Below, piece by piece: positions 45,798 through 60,965 of a stretch of 64,000 nt of DNA. Position 1 is the stretch's first letter, and every line of letters starts with the position of its first letter. A program made the position numbers and the translations under genes. The stretch comes from Circinella umbellata. Its lineage: Eukaryota > Mucoromycota > Mucoromycetes > Mucorales > Lichtheimiaceae. The notes under the pieces are model-generated. The model made no database searches, had not been told where the DNA came from, and was given only the letters and a program-made list of their open reading frames with translations. The DNA is taken from contig JAIWNF010000002.1 in NCBI GenBank assembly GCA_025093555.1, positions 310,001-374,000 on the forward strand. Reading direction: 5' to 3'.

Positions 45798-47619
45798 TCA
45801 TGAAATAACATACTCCGTATCATCATCTTCTTGTTCTTCGTCCTCCTCCTCCAGCTCCTCCTCATCATCATCACCACCTGAGTTATTTTTGTATACCTTT
45901 TCGCTCCCTTTTTTATCTAATTGTTCTGCCTTCTCTTCTGCCTTCTCTGCTGCCTCCTCTGCTGCAAGAGCTGCATCTGTCATGAGTCTGGCTGCATTTG
46001 CATTATAAACACGCTGGACCATAAAAATTTCATTTGTATTTTGGCTTGAGACAAGAAGGCGACCATAGTCATCGATTGCAAGCCCCACAGGATCAATACA
46101 ACCTTCACCTTGGCAAGACTGTTTGGATTGAAATATGACATCTTCACTCTTGTCCAAACGAGGTTTATGTCCAAGATCATCGAATGGCAAGCGAACAACA
46201 CGGTGTCCATCAGGCTGACCAGGGTTACCGCGATAAGCAACAAAAGGTGTATCAGTCCAATTACAAGGCATGCCAACAGACGTACCCATTGTATTCTCGT
46301 TACCAACCGAACAAAACTGCCCCATATAGAAATGAACAGCAGAGGCCTTGTTCATAGGAGCAACAGGAATTGCAGGTTTACGATTATTATCATTTTGATC
46401 GCAGAATTGATCGAGATTGACTGTTGCATTCATAAAGCTGGGATGTCCCCATTGGCCTCCTCTTCCTTTGGCTTGTTCCGTATATGGATTTAGATCGTAT
46501 TCGGTAAAACAGTAGGGGAATCCATAATTCATGTATGGAAATTCGTAAACGTTAATTTCTTCAGCTAGTCCAGCGGGCGAAATGTCTTAAAGATAAAAAA
46601 AAATTGTAAACACGGATCAGTTGACGTTATTTTTCCCTCACGGAAATATGTAAACTAACTAATAGTAATTAATGTCTTACCTCCACCTAAATCGTTTCGC
46701 TGGAAAGATTGGTAAGGAGCATCAATACCCCAGAGTCGTCCTTGAGCATCGAATCCCATACCACCATGAACATTGGTACCATATGCGAAAATCTAAATTA
46801 TATAAATGGAAAGTTATTTAGTACATGATCTATTCAGCATTTTAAAAAGACAACTAGATTTCAATAAAACATGTATTTATATACCTCTCCATCTGTTTCA
46901 TAATCATAAGCATCTTGAGGCACAGTTTGGACATTAAAGCGTTTGATAATAGCATGTCTTTCTGCCAATACATCATTTTCATTTGCAGATCTAGGGATAT
47001 ATACTCGACCAAATGGATCGATAGACACATCGAAATCGCTCTCGGGATTGATATTAACAAGGACCTTTTCTCCTTTGCCCAACGGTGTATGCTGACCATC
47101 AACATAAGGAAATCGCCAGATGGACTGTGAACTAGCAACATAAAGTTGACCATCATAAAGCGCTAAACCATATCCAACTTGACCGTCTTCACATCTATCC
47201 AACAATAGTGTGATGTCTGTATTACCACATTCATCAAGTCGAATGGAAGAAACACCCTCTGCTCCAGTGACAATGATATGATTTGCTGGATCCACAATCA
47301 TTTTACGAGGGCCTTGTAAATTGGCTAATACCATTCCTTCATAGCCATTCATGACATCAATTTCGTTCGATGGTAAAAGTGGCAAAGTAGGTTTACATAA
47401 AGGTTGATCTTCTGGCCGAGAAATAACTAGTGGATGTTCTGCTGATGCATCCGGAACAATCGCATTGTCAATACCAACACGCATAGCACCTTGTGCTCTG
47501 AGTTCAATTTCATCAGCTGTTAATGGTATATCTGTTTCATCTAGTGCATAACCGGGAACTGCGAGTATTCCTAATAATGCAAGTAGTTGTAATGTTCTTT
47601 TGGATCGAAACTTCTTCAT
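45798..47619 (-). CDS. Secreted glucose/sorbosone dehydrogenase-like beta-propeller protein
   Basis: Three exons on the minus strand: 46885-47619, 46681-46792, 45798-46585, giving 544 residues. The start at 47619 gives a classic signal peptide (MKKFRSKRTLQLLALLGILA, cut near GYA). An in-frame ATG at 47685 would add 22 residues and hide the signal. The body fits a six-bladed propeller of the soluble quinoprotein glucose/sorbosone dehydrogenase group: GPRKMIVDPANHIIV, DGQLYVASSQSIWRFPY, IDPFGRVYIPRSAN, YGTNVHGGMGFDAQGRLWGI, EINVYEFPYMNYGFPYCFTE, and GLAIDDYGRLLVSSQNTNEI. Many Cys are consistent with secretion. The last 75 residues are unusual: an Ala/Glu/Lys helix followed by a Glu/Asp tail. 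Whether it binds PQQ or is an enzyme at all is not shown by the sequence. Confidence 0.86.
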
Positions 47620-48587
47620 CAGTCGTTCGTTCGTTTCTTCGGAAGTTTCTTCGGGTTGACGTATACCGATAAAAGCACAAAACAAAAAGAGAATGATAAA
47701 ATGCTGTGTTTATAGCATTTATACTTTTTAATTCCCGAGTAAACTACAAGTTTGTCAACTTGGACGCTTTGCAAATATGTCTAATGTATCTGTAAGTTTA
47801 TTCTGAAACTAAAGCATAAATATGAACAAAAATGTTGTTTAATACTTTAACCAATAGCAATAACAACAATATTAGATAAAGCATGGATTATGACAACAAA
47901 ACATTGTCCATCTTATATCAGCTATAGAACTAATGTGGCTTTTTGTTCCCACGCAGTTAGGAATAGAAGCTTTTTTAATATAGTTAATTTGGCACATATA
48001 ACAGGCAGACTTTGGGTGATAATTTAATGATATTCAAAAATACTATGAAGATGATCACGCTTACTAATTATTGTTGATCTCAGCACATGTACATATCCTC
48101 TTCACGTACTAATACTCACTTATTTGTAATATGTAAAGATCAGTGTTTTAGCTTATTTATGAAAAAGATTTACTATACTATAATCAAACTCGCTTTGAAA
48201 ACTATCTTTTGTCTTTTATATCTACGTATACAGTAACATTGTGTTTTTTCTTGGCGTTTCTGCTGTCAATGTTGCAGTGATTAGTATGTTTTTATAACAT
48301 ATTGTAAGTTGATATAACATTAATGTTTTTATCCTTAAATTTACTGTGTGGGTATTTTATTTCCAATTTTTACAAGTCAAAAAATCTCTTAAATGTTCTA
48401 TTTAGTGCCCAGTAAATATTCTGTAATAAATGTATTACAGACAGCGGAAATATGAATCACTTGTTTTTTGCTTTAATAATATCTGATTAAAATAGTCAAT
48501 GATTTCTAAAAATAAATTGTTTCAATTGGTGTTGTGTGTAATTTATGTACATTTTCTTTTTTCTTTTTTAAGGGTGTTTTTTTTTCT
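47620..48587. other. Intergenic region between the dehydrogenase-like gene and Med5
   Basis: About 970 nt of AT-rich sequence with no recognisable gene. It holds the promoter of the dehydrogenase-like gene at the left and the Med5 3' end at the right. Confidence 0.55.
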
Positions 48588-51500
48588 TTATATAAAAGTA
48601 TTTGGCCATGATTCATTAATTAATGGGTTACTCATTAATCCTTTAAGAAAACCTCGCCAAATAGGGCTTTCAATCACCATATCAGGCCAGGAAGCAAGTA
48701 CACCAATAGTACCATGATTATCTACTTCTGTACCATGTTTTACATGAATAATCTGAGGCGCACTTTCACTGTCAACGACCAGCGTTTCAAAAAACTGTCG
48801 ACCAAATTCTTGGACGAATTCGCGTTCAGCCGGGTCTCCTCGATCATACATAAATACCAAACAATTCCCTGTAAATACGCCTAGTGTTTGACCTTGAAAA
48901 AAGGATGCATTGGTAGCCGCATGCTTTCTTAGTGACGATGGAACAACATCTTGTAACAGACATCGTAAAAGATCTGTACAAGTACCATCAGCATCAGGTG
49001 ATCGAATCAGTGGTGTAGTAATCAAACAAGAACCTAGTTCAGCTATAAAATAAACATTATACGTTCGTTTTTGTTACTCTAAAAATTCATTCGATATAGT
49101 TCATAAATGTCACCAGTTGTGTTTACATATAAAATATAAATATACAAACCTGCTCGTACAGCTCCTCCACTTTTACCGGCTTCCAAAACTTCATTGACAA
49201 TCATATCCACAAACCAATGAGGCCCACCCATTTCCAATGCAGTTTGAAACATGACCATATCCAAATAGTGTGTGATGACTTGTTTCGGTGCTTTACTTGC
49301 ATCCCACAAGGCGACAATATCAGCATCCACATCTCGCATAAACATTGATCGACCACTTTTGACAATATACCGGAACATATCCTGAGCTTTTTGAGACAAA
49401 TTATCACATGTCACACCAGTAGAAATGGTTTCGGTATGATGCTGTCGTTGCTCATTCTTTTCTTCAATACCTAAATTAGTCTTAATATATTGTTGTAAAA
49501 CATTGAGCTGCCCTTCCATCTCGTTTTTGTTCATATCATTTGGTGGGATACCAGCAACCATACGTTCTTGTGTCCGTTGTTCAGATAGACTAATCAACGC
49601 ACCCAATATAGAGGTACCACAAATTTGTAAAAGCATATCTGGTGGGTTTCCACTCATCAATAGTTGATGAAGACACATGATGGCAATGGAAGGGTTGCGT
49701 GCTAAAACATCGCCGCATAAAATGGAAATGATACCAGGGAAAAGCGTAAAGCTTAGAAATTTTTCTTGAAAATAGGATATAATACCTAACAATGCACTAG
49801 CTTCTAGTTGTCCATTTTCATAGACGAGCACCGTTCTATGCAACAGTGTTGGGGCAGCTTGGAGTAATTGTTGAGGCGTTGAATATCTAGAAATAACTCA
49901 AATAATTTTAAGTTGAAGTTGAAAGTAAATATAACAAAACTACAACAGTAAAAAAAAATACCTTAACAAATCATCGGATACTCCATCGTTGCCAAGTAAT
50001 GCTGTTTGCCATTGTCGAATAAATTCTTCCATAGATTGATCCATCACATCAAATCCATAGATGATTGGACCTTCAGTAAAGAATTGATAACAGAATCCAT
50101 TGGTTTCTTTGAAAACACTCCCAACATTGGTATACAGCTAAAATATATAACTGTTTTAGTAAACAGCACAAAATAACAACAGTACCTATAATCAAGCTTT
50201 TCTATAACTGAAATAAACATACATTGAATTTGTTCAAAACAAGAATGACAAGTGTCCATATTTTCCCATATTTTCCATAAAGGACTTGCACGCCATCCGT
50301 ATCTTCATCGCTTGGACTATCAAAACCAGACCGCCCGTCAAGTTCCATTTCACTATCTGCTGGTTTCCAATTATTACATAAATCTTCAAGAGGGCCCAAA
50401 ATAACAACAGGATGATAAAGTTGGCCAATAACATCAATTATAGAAGAAGATTTGTTCAGGGCGTCACAGATTCGGGCAAGTGAAAAGATATCTCGTACTT
50501 CTGCTTTTTCCACCAGAAACTATGAGGGTTTATTTTATTTTTCATGTGAGCAAAAAAAAAAAAAAAAAATTGATGATCAGTGGTGTTAAATACTATGTGT
50601 TATACTTGTTTGTAGTTCTCTCTTATTATTATCTTACCTCAATAATAAAATCAATAATCCTACGTGTATGAATCATGGATACAAGACCAATGTGCAGTAA
50701 CTCTGAAATTGCAGTTCTTGAGATATTTTCTTTGATTGCAATCATTCTATCCTCCACATTCTAAAATAGAAGAAAAGAACAGTAGTCATAATTCATGTTA
50801 TTTATACCAATCTTATATATATATAAAAATAATATAACTGATTCTCAATAAGTCAACATATGTAATTTTACCTTTGTTAACACTTCAACATCCCCACTTT
50901 TATGATGTTGTTTTGTATCACTCCCATCTAAATCAACCATATCAATATCAAACCCTTGATCGTTATCTTCTTGCTTTATAGAAGTTATGTTTTTCAAAAG
51001 TGCATCTGCAACGTGATCCCGAACAAATCCATAATCATGACATACGCGAACAATTGTTGCAAATACTTCTTCATTACCCACACCCTTTATAGCTTTTGCT
51101 ACTGCTACTGTATTCAAATCAAGCGAGCTACCCATATCATTGATTAATTTCATAAAGTCGTCTTCGTCGTCTTCAGCAGTATTCGTACCGCTAAAATTGA
51201 TTTTATCCATCAATTTTGTGGGTGTATTTGTAGTAAAGAATTCAAAACTAGCCATAGGAGAGCTGCACCCATTCAATAGACCAGCAAATGAATATAGTTC
51301 AGCCAATGACGACTCGAGTGGATTGAGCTATACCGATTATACATATTCTTAATTAACTACAGGTGAAGATGATTGACACTAGTGAAATGAATTACCTCTA
51401 ACCCTTCAACCAAGCTATCTTGCCGTTTCATATAAGTTTTTGTATCATCCCCTCCTTTATGTTCTTGTAATTTTTTGATGATATATGGAATCTAACAAAC

Positions 51501-53423
51501 AAATAGGATAAGTCTTTTTTTTGAAGTAACCTCTTTTTCCCACTTGCTTTTCTTTTTTTAAGGGGAAACGATTTATTACCTTGACAAAAACAATAGTTCT
51601 CCAAAGTAGAAAATTGGTGGCTGTAATCATATCTAATTTTGAAAAATCAGTTTCATCTTGTTGCTGCTGACCATCCTTTTCTGCCAAACCTTTGGCCTTG
51701 TATAATCCTGTAGATGCTTCACGGAGACCTGTCAGTGCAGCAAACCATATTTCCAAATAGAATGCTTCATCAAATGCACCCTAGGTACAAATGATATGTG
51801 TCAATATATCAATAACCTCTCTTTTTTTTTTTGGTATTACGTTAACAAAACATTTTCTTCGAACTACATCACAAAATTTTACCTTTATAGTTTGTAATTT
51901 CGATAAACAATCAATAATACATTCATCACTAAGGCCAGGACGAATTTGTACCTAATATTTTTTTTCTTACGGTTAGCTGATCTGGGGTAAGTTCGATCCT
52001 TGTTTACTAAATTATTTTTCGTTGCTCCATCTTTCCCTTTTATATTTCTTACCATATGATATAAATATCCCATTAATCCTGCACTAGGTAAAGCTCTAGC
52101 TGTTCCTTCATCTTCCAACTCTTGATATTTAATATGGACGGCCATTTGACGATCCAGATCACGGTCTGTCAATCGATTAATCATAAGCAAAAGCTTTTGA
52201 ATGTGGGTATTTTGCGACATATCTGCGCTAGAGGCTTGAGATGATGGCACAGCAAGAATTGCTTGACATGTTGCCCATGGTTCTTCTGATAATGTAATTC
52301 CAATGAATTTTTTTGAGTATATTTCCCTTTATGTAATGTTTATGTATAAATGTGTGTATACACTTACCAGAATGACGTGCTTCATGTTTTTCAGTTCCGT
52401 CTTGACATTGTTGTTGTCGTTGATTATTCATCATTTCAAATATCCGTTTAGCACTCTTATTTTCAATCAAATCCACGATAATCTGAGCTGCTTTCACTGC
52501 ATTGAAGGATTCGATTCGTTCGCGATCTATCGTTGTTGATTGTGTCGAATCATGAGCACTATGGCCATCCATACTACCAATAGCTTCCGTACTGATAGGT
52601 TCTTCGGCAAATCCAGCCAAATCAATTGTAGCGTCTGGATCAAAAGCTGATGGTTGTGACATTGTAAAGTTGAACGGTAATGAAGATTCACCTGGTTGTG
52701 TATTATTTAATGTTTGTGATTGTGTTGCAAAGTCATTATCAATAGTCATCATGGTAGACGATGCATCTTTTCCATTATCTTTGGCATAATGATCACGAAA
52801 TAATCCAACGGCAACAAGTCGTGAAAGCATAGTAAAGATATCACATAATATCCGTGGCCATTCGTTTTGTTTTTCGTTTAATAAGTCTGAAACGATCTGA
52901 TCGGCATCGACAACGGATAATACAATAGGTAAACATTTAAGAATGTGTGACCATTGTCGTGGATTTTGTATCGCTGTCGTTTCAATATATTTTACAATAC
53001 AAGTAAGGAAGGTAGTAGGAGGAATCAGGCAGTCATCGGCGTCAAATTGCGCATGATCTTCATTGCCAGTGATTGCATATGCAATATATCGTTCCAAAAG
53101 TGGTTCACTAACGCGTGTTTGTGCAAAAAAACGACTCAACAATAATTCTATATAATTCAATCCATTAAAACTCCAAAAAAAAAAAGATAAAGAGTATTTT
53201 CTTTGGCATGTAAATATATTATTTACCACACAATTCGTTGGTCATTTTGCGATCATCTTTTTCTCCAAGGCATTGTCGCGTTGGTTCGGCCCACTATTCC
53301 AAATCATGTAAATATTAGATCTTAAGTAGTTATTGATGAAAGTAAGGAAAAACATACTTCATTGCATGTATAGCCATTAACGTATGCGAATCTAAGAACG
53401 GCTTCAAGAGGACGAGGCGACAT
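48588..53423 (-). CDS. MED5: Mediator complex subunit 5 (Med5/Nut1)
   Basis: Thirteen exons on the minus strand: 53358-53423, 53227-53293, 52368-53147, 52053-52285, 51883-51951, 51580-51780, 51396-51491, 50872-51327, 50638-50760, 50223-50519, 49962-50137, 49150-49886, 48588-49042. The product has 1,251 residues. Med5 is a large helical-repeat subunit of the Mediator tail. Family signs include the helical N-terminus with LLSRFFAQTRVSEPLLERYI, and a conserved later region: LYTNVGSVFKETNGF, MDQSMEEFIRQWQTALLGND, GVSDDLLRYSTPQQLLQAAP, TLLHRTVLVYENG, LLGIISYFQEKFLSFTLFPG. Acidic, Gln/Ser-rich linkers interrupt the helical repeats. All thirteen exons keep phase through to TAA at 48588. The identity rests mainly on the C-terminal half. 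Confidence 0.9.
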
Positions 53424-55542
53424 TGTCCCTGGAACAAAGAAAAAAAAGCTGAAGTCAAGTTGTTGCAATAATGCTTGAAATCCAGCCAAAAAATATATAG
53501 TCCCAAAAATTTCTAGCATTGGCTGATAGCAAATGTAAGAATATAACACACACACACACACACATGTATATATATATAACAATCCCAGTCAACCTAGTAG
53601 ATGAATGAAATATCATGTTTCATCCTACAAGTGTAACTAACAGCAAAGAAAAATCTTTGTATTTGAATGGACTTTGATTGAATGAGATATATTACAACAC
53701 GTATTCCATCATTTTGATACGTATCTACATATTTGCACATCCCCCGATCGGAGATGATAGAGCAAACAATAATAACATAAGCATTAATTAAAGAAGTAAA
53801 AAGAAACAAAAAGAAAATAATATAAAATGTTTATAAATTACCATATATCATTCAAAGTTCATGAGAATATTAAAAAGAGGTCAGTATGCTAGTAAAAAGC
53901 CATATAATATCATCATCATTTTTATCCTCAGAAAGCCCATTTTCTTTATACAGTAATAATAACAATTTAAGACTTGTAGTTAATATGCCTACTATTGTCT
54001 ATTAATATACATGAAAAAACTAAATCAATTAGATTGCGAAGAACGGACGAGCGACCAATGACCTCTCTATCGAGCCATTTTTCATTTAATTCATAAAAAG
54101 AAAAAATATCGTATCCAATTATTATTCTTGTTGATCAGACAAGGAGAGATATGTACAATTTTTTATGTATCCTATTACTGGCGGTAATAAGCAGTAGTTA
54201 AGATTAATGCTCCACACTGGAATATAATAAGCATTAAGAATAAAAATTTATCACTGGGAAGCTTGTTCATTAGCTATTTAAAAGTGGCACTGATATCGAT
54301 CGTCCCATGCCTGAACGGAAGGTGTTGTTATGGCAAACTCGTACCTGCGTTAAATATTGAGCAAACATAATCAAATTTACTATAATTAATGTACTTACAT
54401 ATATCATACAGGTATGATCTCTCTTAGTAATACCACGTGGTTGTTAATGTATATTATAAGTTACATTCATACTAGAATAGTAACTGCTTTCATATCTATT
54501 TGATATTTTATTTTTCAAACATATGACTACTTATGTGCTTTCCCTAGTGCGGTATCTCGATAATAAGTATCTATGATCCCTTTTCTTTTGAGACACAGAA
54601 ATTAGAAGTTTTATTTATTTATTTGTGTAGCTGTTATTTACTTCAACTATTTAGTTTTCCTCTTACATAACATTGAGCGATTGTATTAAAAGATTGGAGA
54701 AGGGTAAGCATCTTTTTATGAGGAGCTGGCGGTACGCAAATAGATCCATACACAGCTATCGGTAAGTAAAAGAAAAATGGAAATACGTTTATAACCACAG
54801 CGAGTACAAGCTTCTGTTTTGTTTTGCCACAAGAAACGACATCATGATATCTATAATAAGTAAAAGTCAACTATTTGAACTGTTATTAATGTGGTAATGA
54901 TGAATTGTTTTTTATTATCGTCATTAGTCAATAACGTATGTTTCTCGTTATAATGCGATTTTAGTTGTAGTAGTAGTAGTAGTAATATTTTCCATTTTCT
55001 CTTCGATTCTGCAAGGATTTCTACTATTACCCCCCACCCTCCTCTTTCTTCCTTCTTTTTGAAACTTCTATTATCTATTCCGCAAATATCCAATGCATAT
55101 TACATGCAGTAAGTATTTTAACTCATTTTCAGACAGCTCACAGCTACTATTCATTATCGCTGTTTTTGAATTTACTAATAGAATTATCATTATAAATAAA
55201 AAGAGGGGGGGGGAGATTGATTATGACAGCTTATAAAAAGTAATGTAGTAACCTTAAAAGATTTGATAACGCATATAGATTTTTTTTTTGCCACCCGGGG
55301 CAAGTTTTCTCTTGGCGTTTGACGCATAGATCTTTTTATAGGGGTAAAAGTGTTATCTTTTTTTTTAATGAAAATCGCGATAATACCCATGTATGAAGAA
55401 GACGAGATTCAACGGAGAGTAGATAATGAATAATTTTCTGTATTTTAATTATGATACAAAAATTTATAATATAACTGTTACAAAAAAGAAAGTTAGAGTG
55501 CTGAAGAAGGTAAATTGTGGCCTTTGAGGATAAATATTATAA
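53424..55542. other. Intergenic 2.1 kb, no gene
   Basis: Contains a short AC-repeat near 53549-53566, AT-rich filler, and a run of nine G near 55205-55213. The left side is the Med5 promoter. Open frames here (53594-53809, 54643-54870, 54851-55093) are chance frames in AT-rich sequence. Confidence 0.55.
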
Positions 55543-55872
55543 TTATGGCCAAATGTCTCGATCTGCTGCTGATAATTGAATTTGAACAGCAGGTTCTTCA
55601 TCATTACTGTTTCTTTGACAAGCGGTGGTTGTTGTATTATCATGAATTCGACTCTCACGCTCGAGCCTATCTTCACTTTTTTGACTAGTACAACCCGCTT
55701 CACGCCTAAACGGACTAACGAAAAGGTCATCGTTCCATTGAAATCCTTCATGACGAGCCATGACGACAATAATGGGGAAATGACTTTGTGACACTATTGA
55801 AGTCTGGCCTTCAATACGGTCATAAACTTTGTATTCGTAGTCCTTTGTTGTCATCGAATTAGGATGTTTCAT
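55543..55872 (-). CDS. Hypothetical protein, 109 residues
   Basis: A single open frame with normal amino-acid balance: MKHPNSMTTKDYEYKVYDRI at the start, a hydrophobic stretch SQSHFPIIVVMARHEGFQW near residues 29-47, then a charged Arg/Glu/Asp/Asn-rich second half ending SAADRDIWP. The composition is unlike the chance frames in this window, so I think it is real, but I recognise no family. There is no signal peptide or membrane span. It is divergent from the arrestin-like gene, with 285 nt between the starts. Confidence 0.55.
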   Translation of the reverse strand: MKHPNSMTTKDYEYKVYDRIEGQTSIVSQSHFPIIVVMARHEGFQWNDDLFVSPFRREAGCTSQKSEDRLERESRIHDNTTTTACQRNSNDEEPAVQIQLSAADRDIWP

Positions 55873-56157
55873 TATGTTATCATTTGTTATAGTTTTTACG
55901 GGTCTTGAGAAAAATAGAAAGAAAGAAACAAATAAAGAAAAATGAAGAAAAAAAAAAAAAAGCTAAAAAAGGAAAAGATCATGCGTACAAAAAAATGCAA
56001 AATATTTCATCCCGCCTTTTGTTTCTTTCTTTTTTTTTTTTTGATTGTGCTAGTAATTTATCCCAACTCACTTTTTTTTTTTAAGAAAAAGAAATTTAGC
56101 CCTTTTATTTTCTCTTTACTCCTTCCTTTACTCTTTTTTTCTTTTTTTTTTTTTGGA

Positions 56158-57933
56158 ATGATATTTTCACATCGTACTGTAAAGTCATTTCGGTTATCTG
56201 TTAGTCCAGGTGGAACTGAAAGGGTAGTTGCGTTTGGTCCTGGAGCTGTTGTCAGTGGTAAGAAGGAAATAGTAAAAAAAAAATTAGATCTCCATTCCGA
56301 AACAAAAATATGAAAAAGAGAGACATTACTTTAGTTTTTAGTTTTGAATCTCATAACAAAGCTTTCTTTTTTTTATATGTGGCTGCAGGTTCTGTATTTC
56401 TTACACTTGAAAAACCTTTACAAGCATATAACATAAAAGTCATATTCCGTTGTGAACAAAAATCGAATCGATCTACTAATACTATATTTAATGTTGAAAG
56501 TATTATATGGGGAAAACCTCGATCAGGTATATATAAATATCATTGGAAGCAAGCAGCAGCGACTGGTTGACTTCAACAAAAAGGACAAGGATTTAGGATG
56601 CGAAAGAAAAAAAGTCATGCTTCCTGATCTATAATAAATATTTCCGATTGTAATAATAATAATCATTATTATTATTATTATTAGAATCGACAACAAGTGG
56701 ACTTAAAGAAGGATGTCACATGTACTTATTTGCCATCAAGTTACCCAATGTGAATTATCCACCATCTATCCATGATAATGATCTAGGTTATCGCGTGGAT
56801 TATACCTTACAAGGATTTCTTAGTCTGCACGATCAACGAGTTATGGAGACGACTCCCGTACGCATTATGTATCTTCCATTCATATCATGCGTGACCAATG
56901 ATGCAGCTCCAAAAAGAACTCAATCATTCAAACGAGGGAATCATAATACACTACAACTGACATTACAAACTACCAAAACAGCTTATTGTCCAGGTGAGTA
57001 AAAAAAAAAAAAGTCAAAATGTGTGAAAATTTTTTATATAAATAGGGAATATTTACCCAATTCGGCATATTTTGTCGTTGTTGTGCAAATCCGTTTACCC
57101 ATCCTTCATTTACATACTTACACATCAACACACACACACACAATTAAAAAACAGGTGATAGATGTACAATTAGGTTAAATATGAAAAATCGATCGGAGTA
57201 CAAAATATCTTCATATCAAGTTGCATTAGTTGCGATGACAACAATAACGGGTGAAAAATCACACACCGTACATTCTGAAACCATTTATAGTCCCGTAGCA
57301 AAGTATGGAATCAATACTTCTGTATGTCATTTTCAGATACCGTCTCACTGTACACCCTCGTTAGGTATTTATTATCAGATAATGATCACATTACCTTGGG
57401 GCACCTCAAGTTGGAAATTTCCTTCTTCGTCATCATTTAATAGTAACGTGAACATCAGTGTGCCCATTACCATCGCAACAGTGCCGGTAACATATCGTGT
57501 TCCGCCACATTTACAATTACCATTACCTTCTTACCTTAATAATGGATCGAATACTACATTATTACCATCTTTTATTCCTAACATTGAATCTCCAGACCCA
57601 AGTCCATCAAGTCCTGTATCTATTGATATCCATTCCCCGTCACCATCATTATCACTTACACCTGACGAAGACGACAATTATTCATTAGACGGAAGAACAT
57701 TATGTGATGGTTGGCCTGGAAATCATTATAATACTCATCAATACTCATCACCTTCCTCTAATAATGGATTTCTTTCTGTTCCCTCATCATCCATTCCTCA
57801 TCAACAACAGCATAATTATCATCAACATCAACATAATAGACGTTTATCATCAAGTTCAATTCTTACAGATTGTGCTGAGCTCAATAGTGTTATTTCAGAT
57901 TCTTCTTCCCATACACGAGTGGCTGTACAGTAA
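56158..57933 (+). CDS. Arrestin-like (alpha-arrestin) protein
   Basis: Four exons: 56158-56257, 56389-56526, 56685-56993, 57155-57933, giving 441 residues. Alpha-arrestins act as adaptors that bring ubiquitin ligases to plasma-membrane transporters. The N-terminal arrestin fold is seen in VSPGGTERVVAFGPGAVVSG, SVFLTLEKPLQAYNIKVIF, EGCHMYLFAIKLPNVNYPPS and YRVDYTLQGFLSLH. The C-terminal fold is seen in YCPGDRCTIRLNMKNRSEYK, ISSYQVALVAMTTITGEK and IYYQIMITLPWGTSSW. Beyond about residue 300 the tail is Ser/Pro/Asn/His/Gln-rich and low in complexity. I see no PPxY motif in the tail; the nearest is YNPP-like text, so a direct Rsp5/Nedd4 link is not shown. The ATG at 56158 follows a long poly-T tract; the open frame upstream is not coding-like. 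Confidence 0.86.
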
Positions 57934-58220
57934 AATTACCATTTTTATCATTGTGTAATAATCTAACAATTGGTTTATTATAAATGCAAAAAAAAAAAAG
58001 AAATATATATATATATATATACAACAAAAAAAAGAAAAAGAAATATGTTCGTGTTGTTGCTGCTGTCATTGTTTGTTGTAATACATTAGTGAATGAGTGA
58101 TTTAATGACGGGGGAAGAGGTGTTGTTTGCTTGCGAATTAAATGATTTCTTGTTGCTGGTATTTTTATTATTAAATGTCAATGTGTGTTTGTGTGTGGTG
58201 AATTAAAGTAATATGTGAAT

Positions 58221-60965
<2,745 letters not shown>

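Noticed and set aside
3048..53423. Med4 and Med5 as part of a Mediator gene cluster
   Set aside because: They are about 45 kb apart with many unrelated genes between. Two of some 25 subunits in one window is compatible with chance.
55942..56157. Long open frame before the arrestin-like gene
   Set aside because: It consists of Lys and Phe runs from poly-A/poly-T tracts; the arrestin start at 56158 fits the domain.
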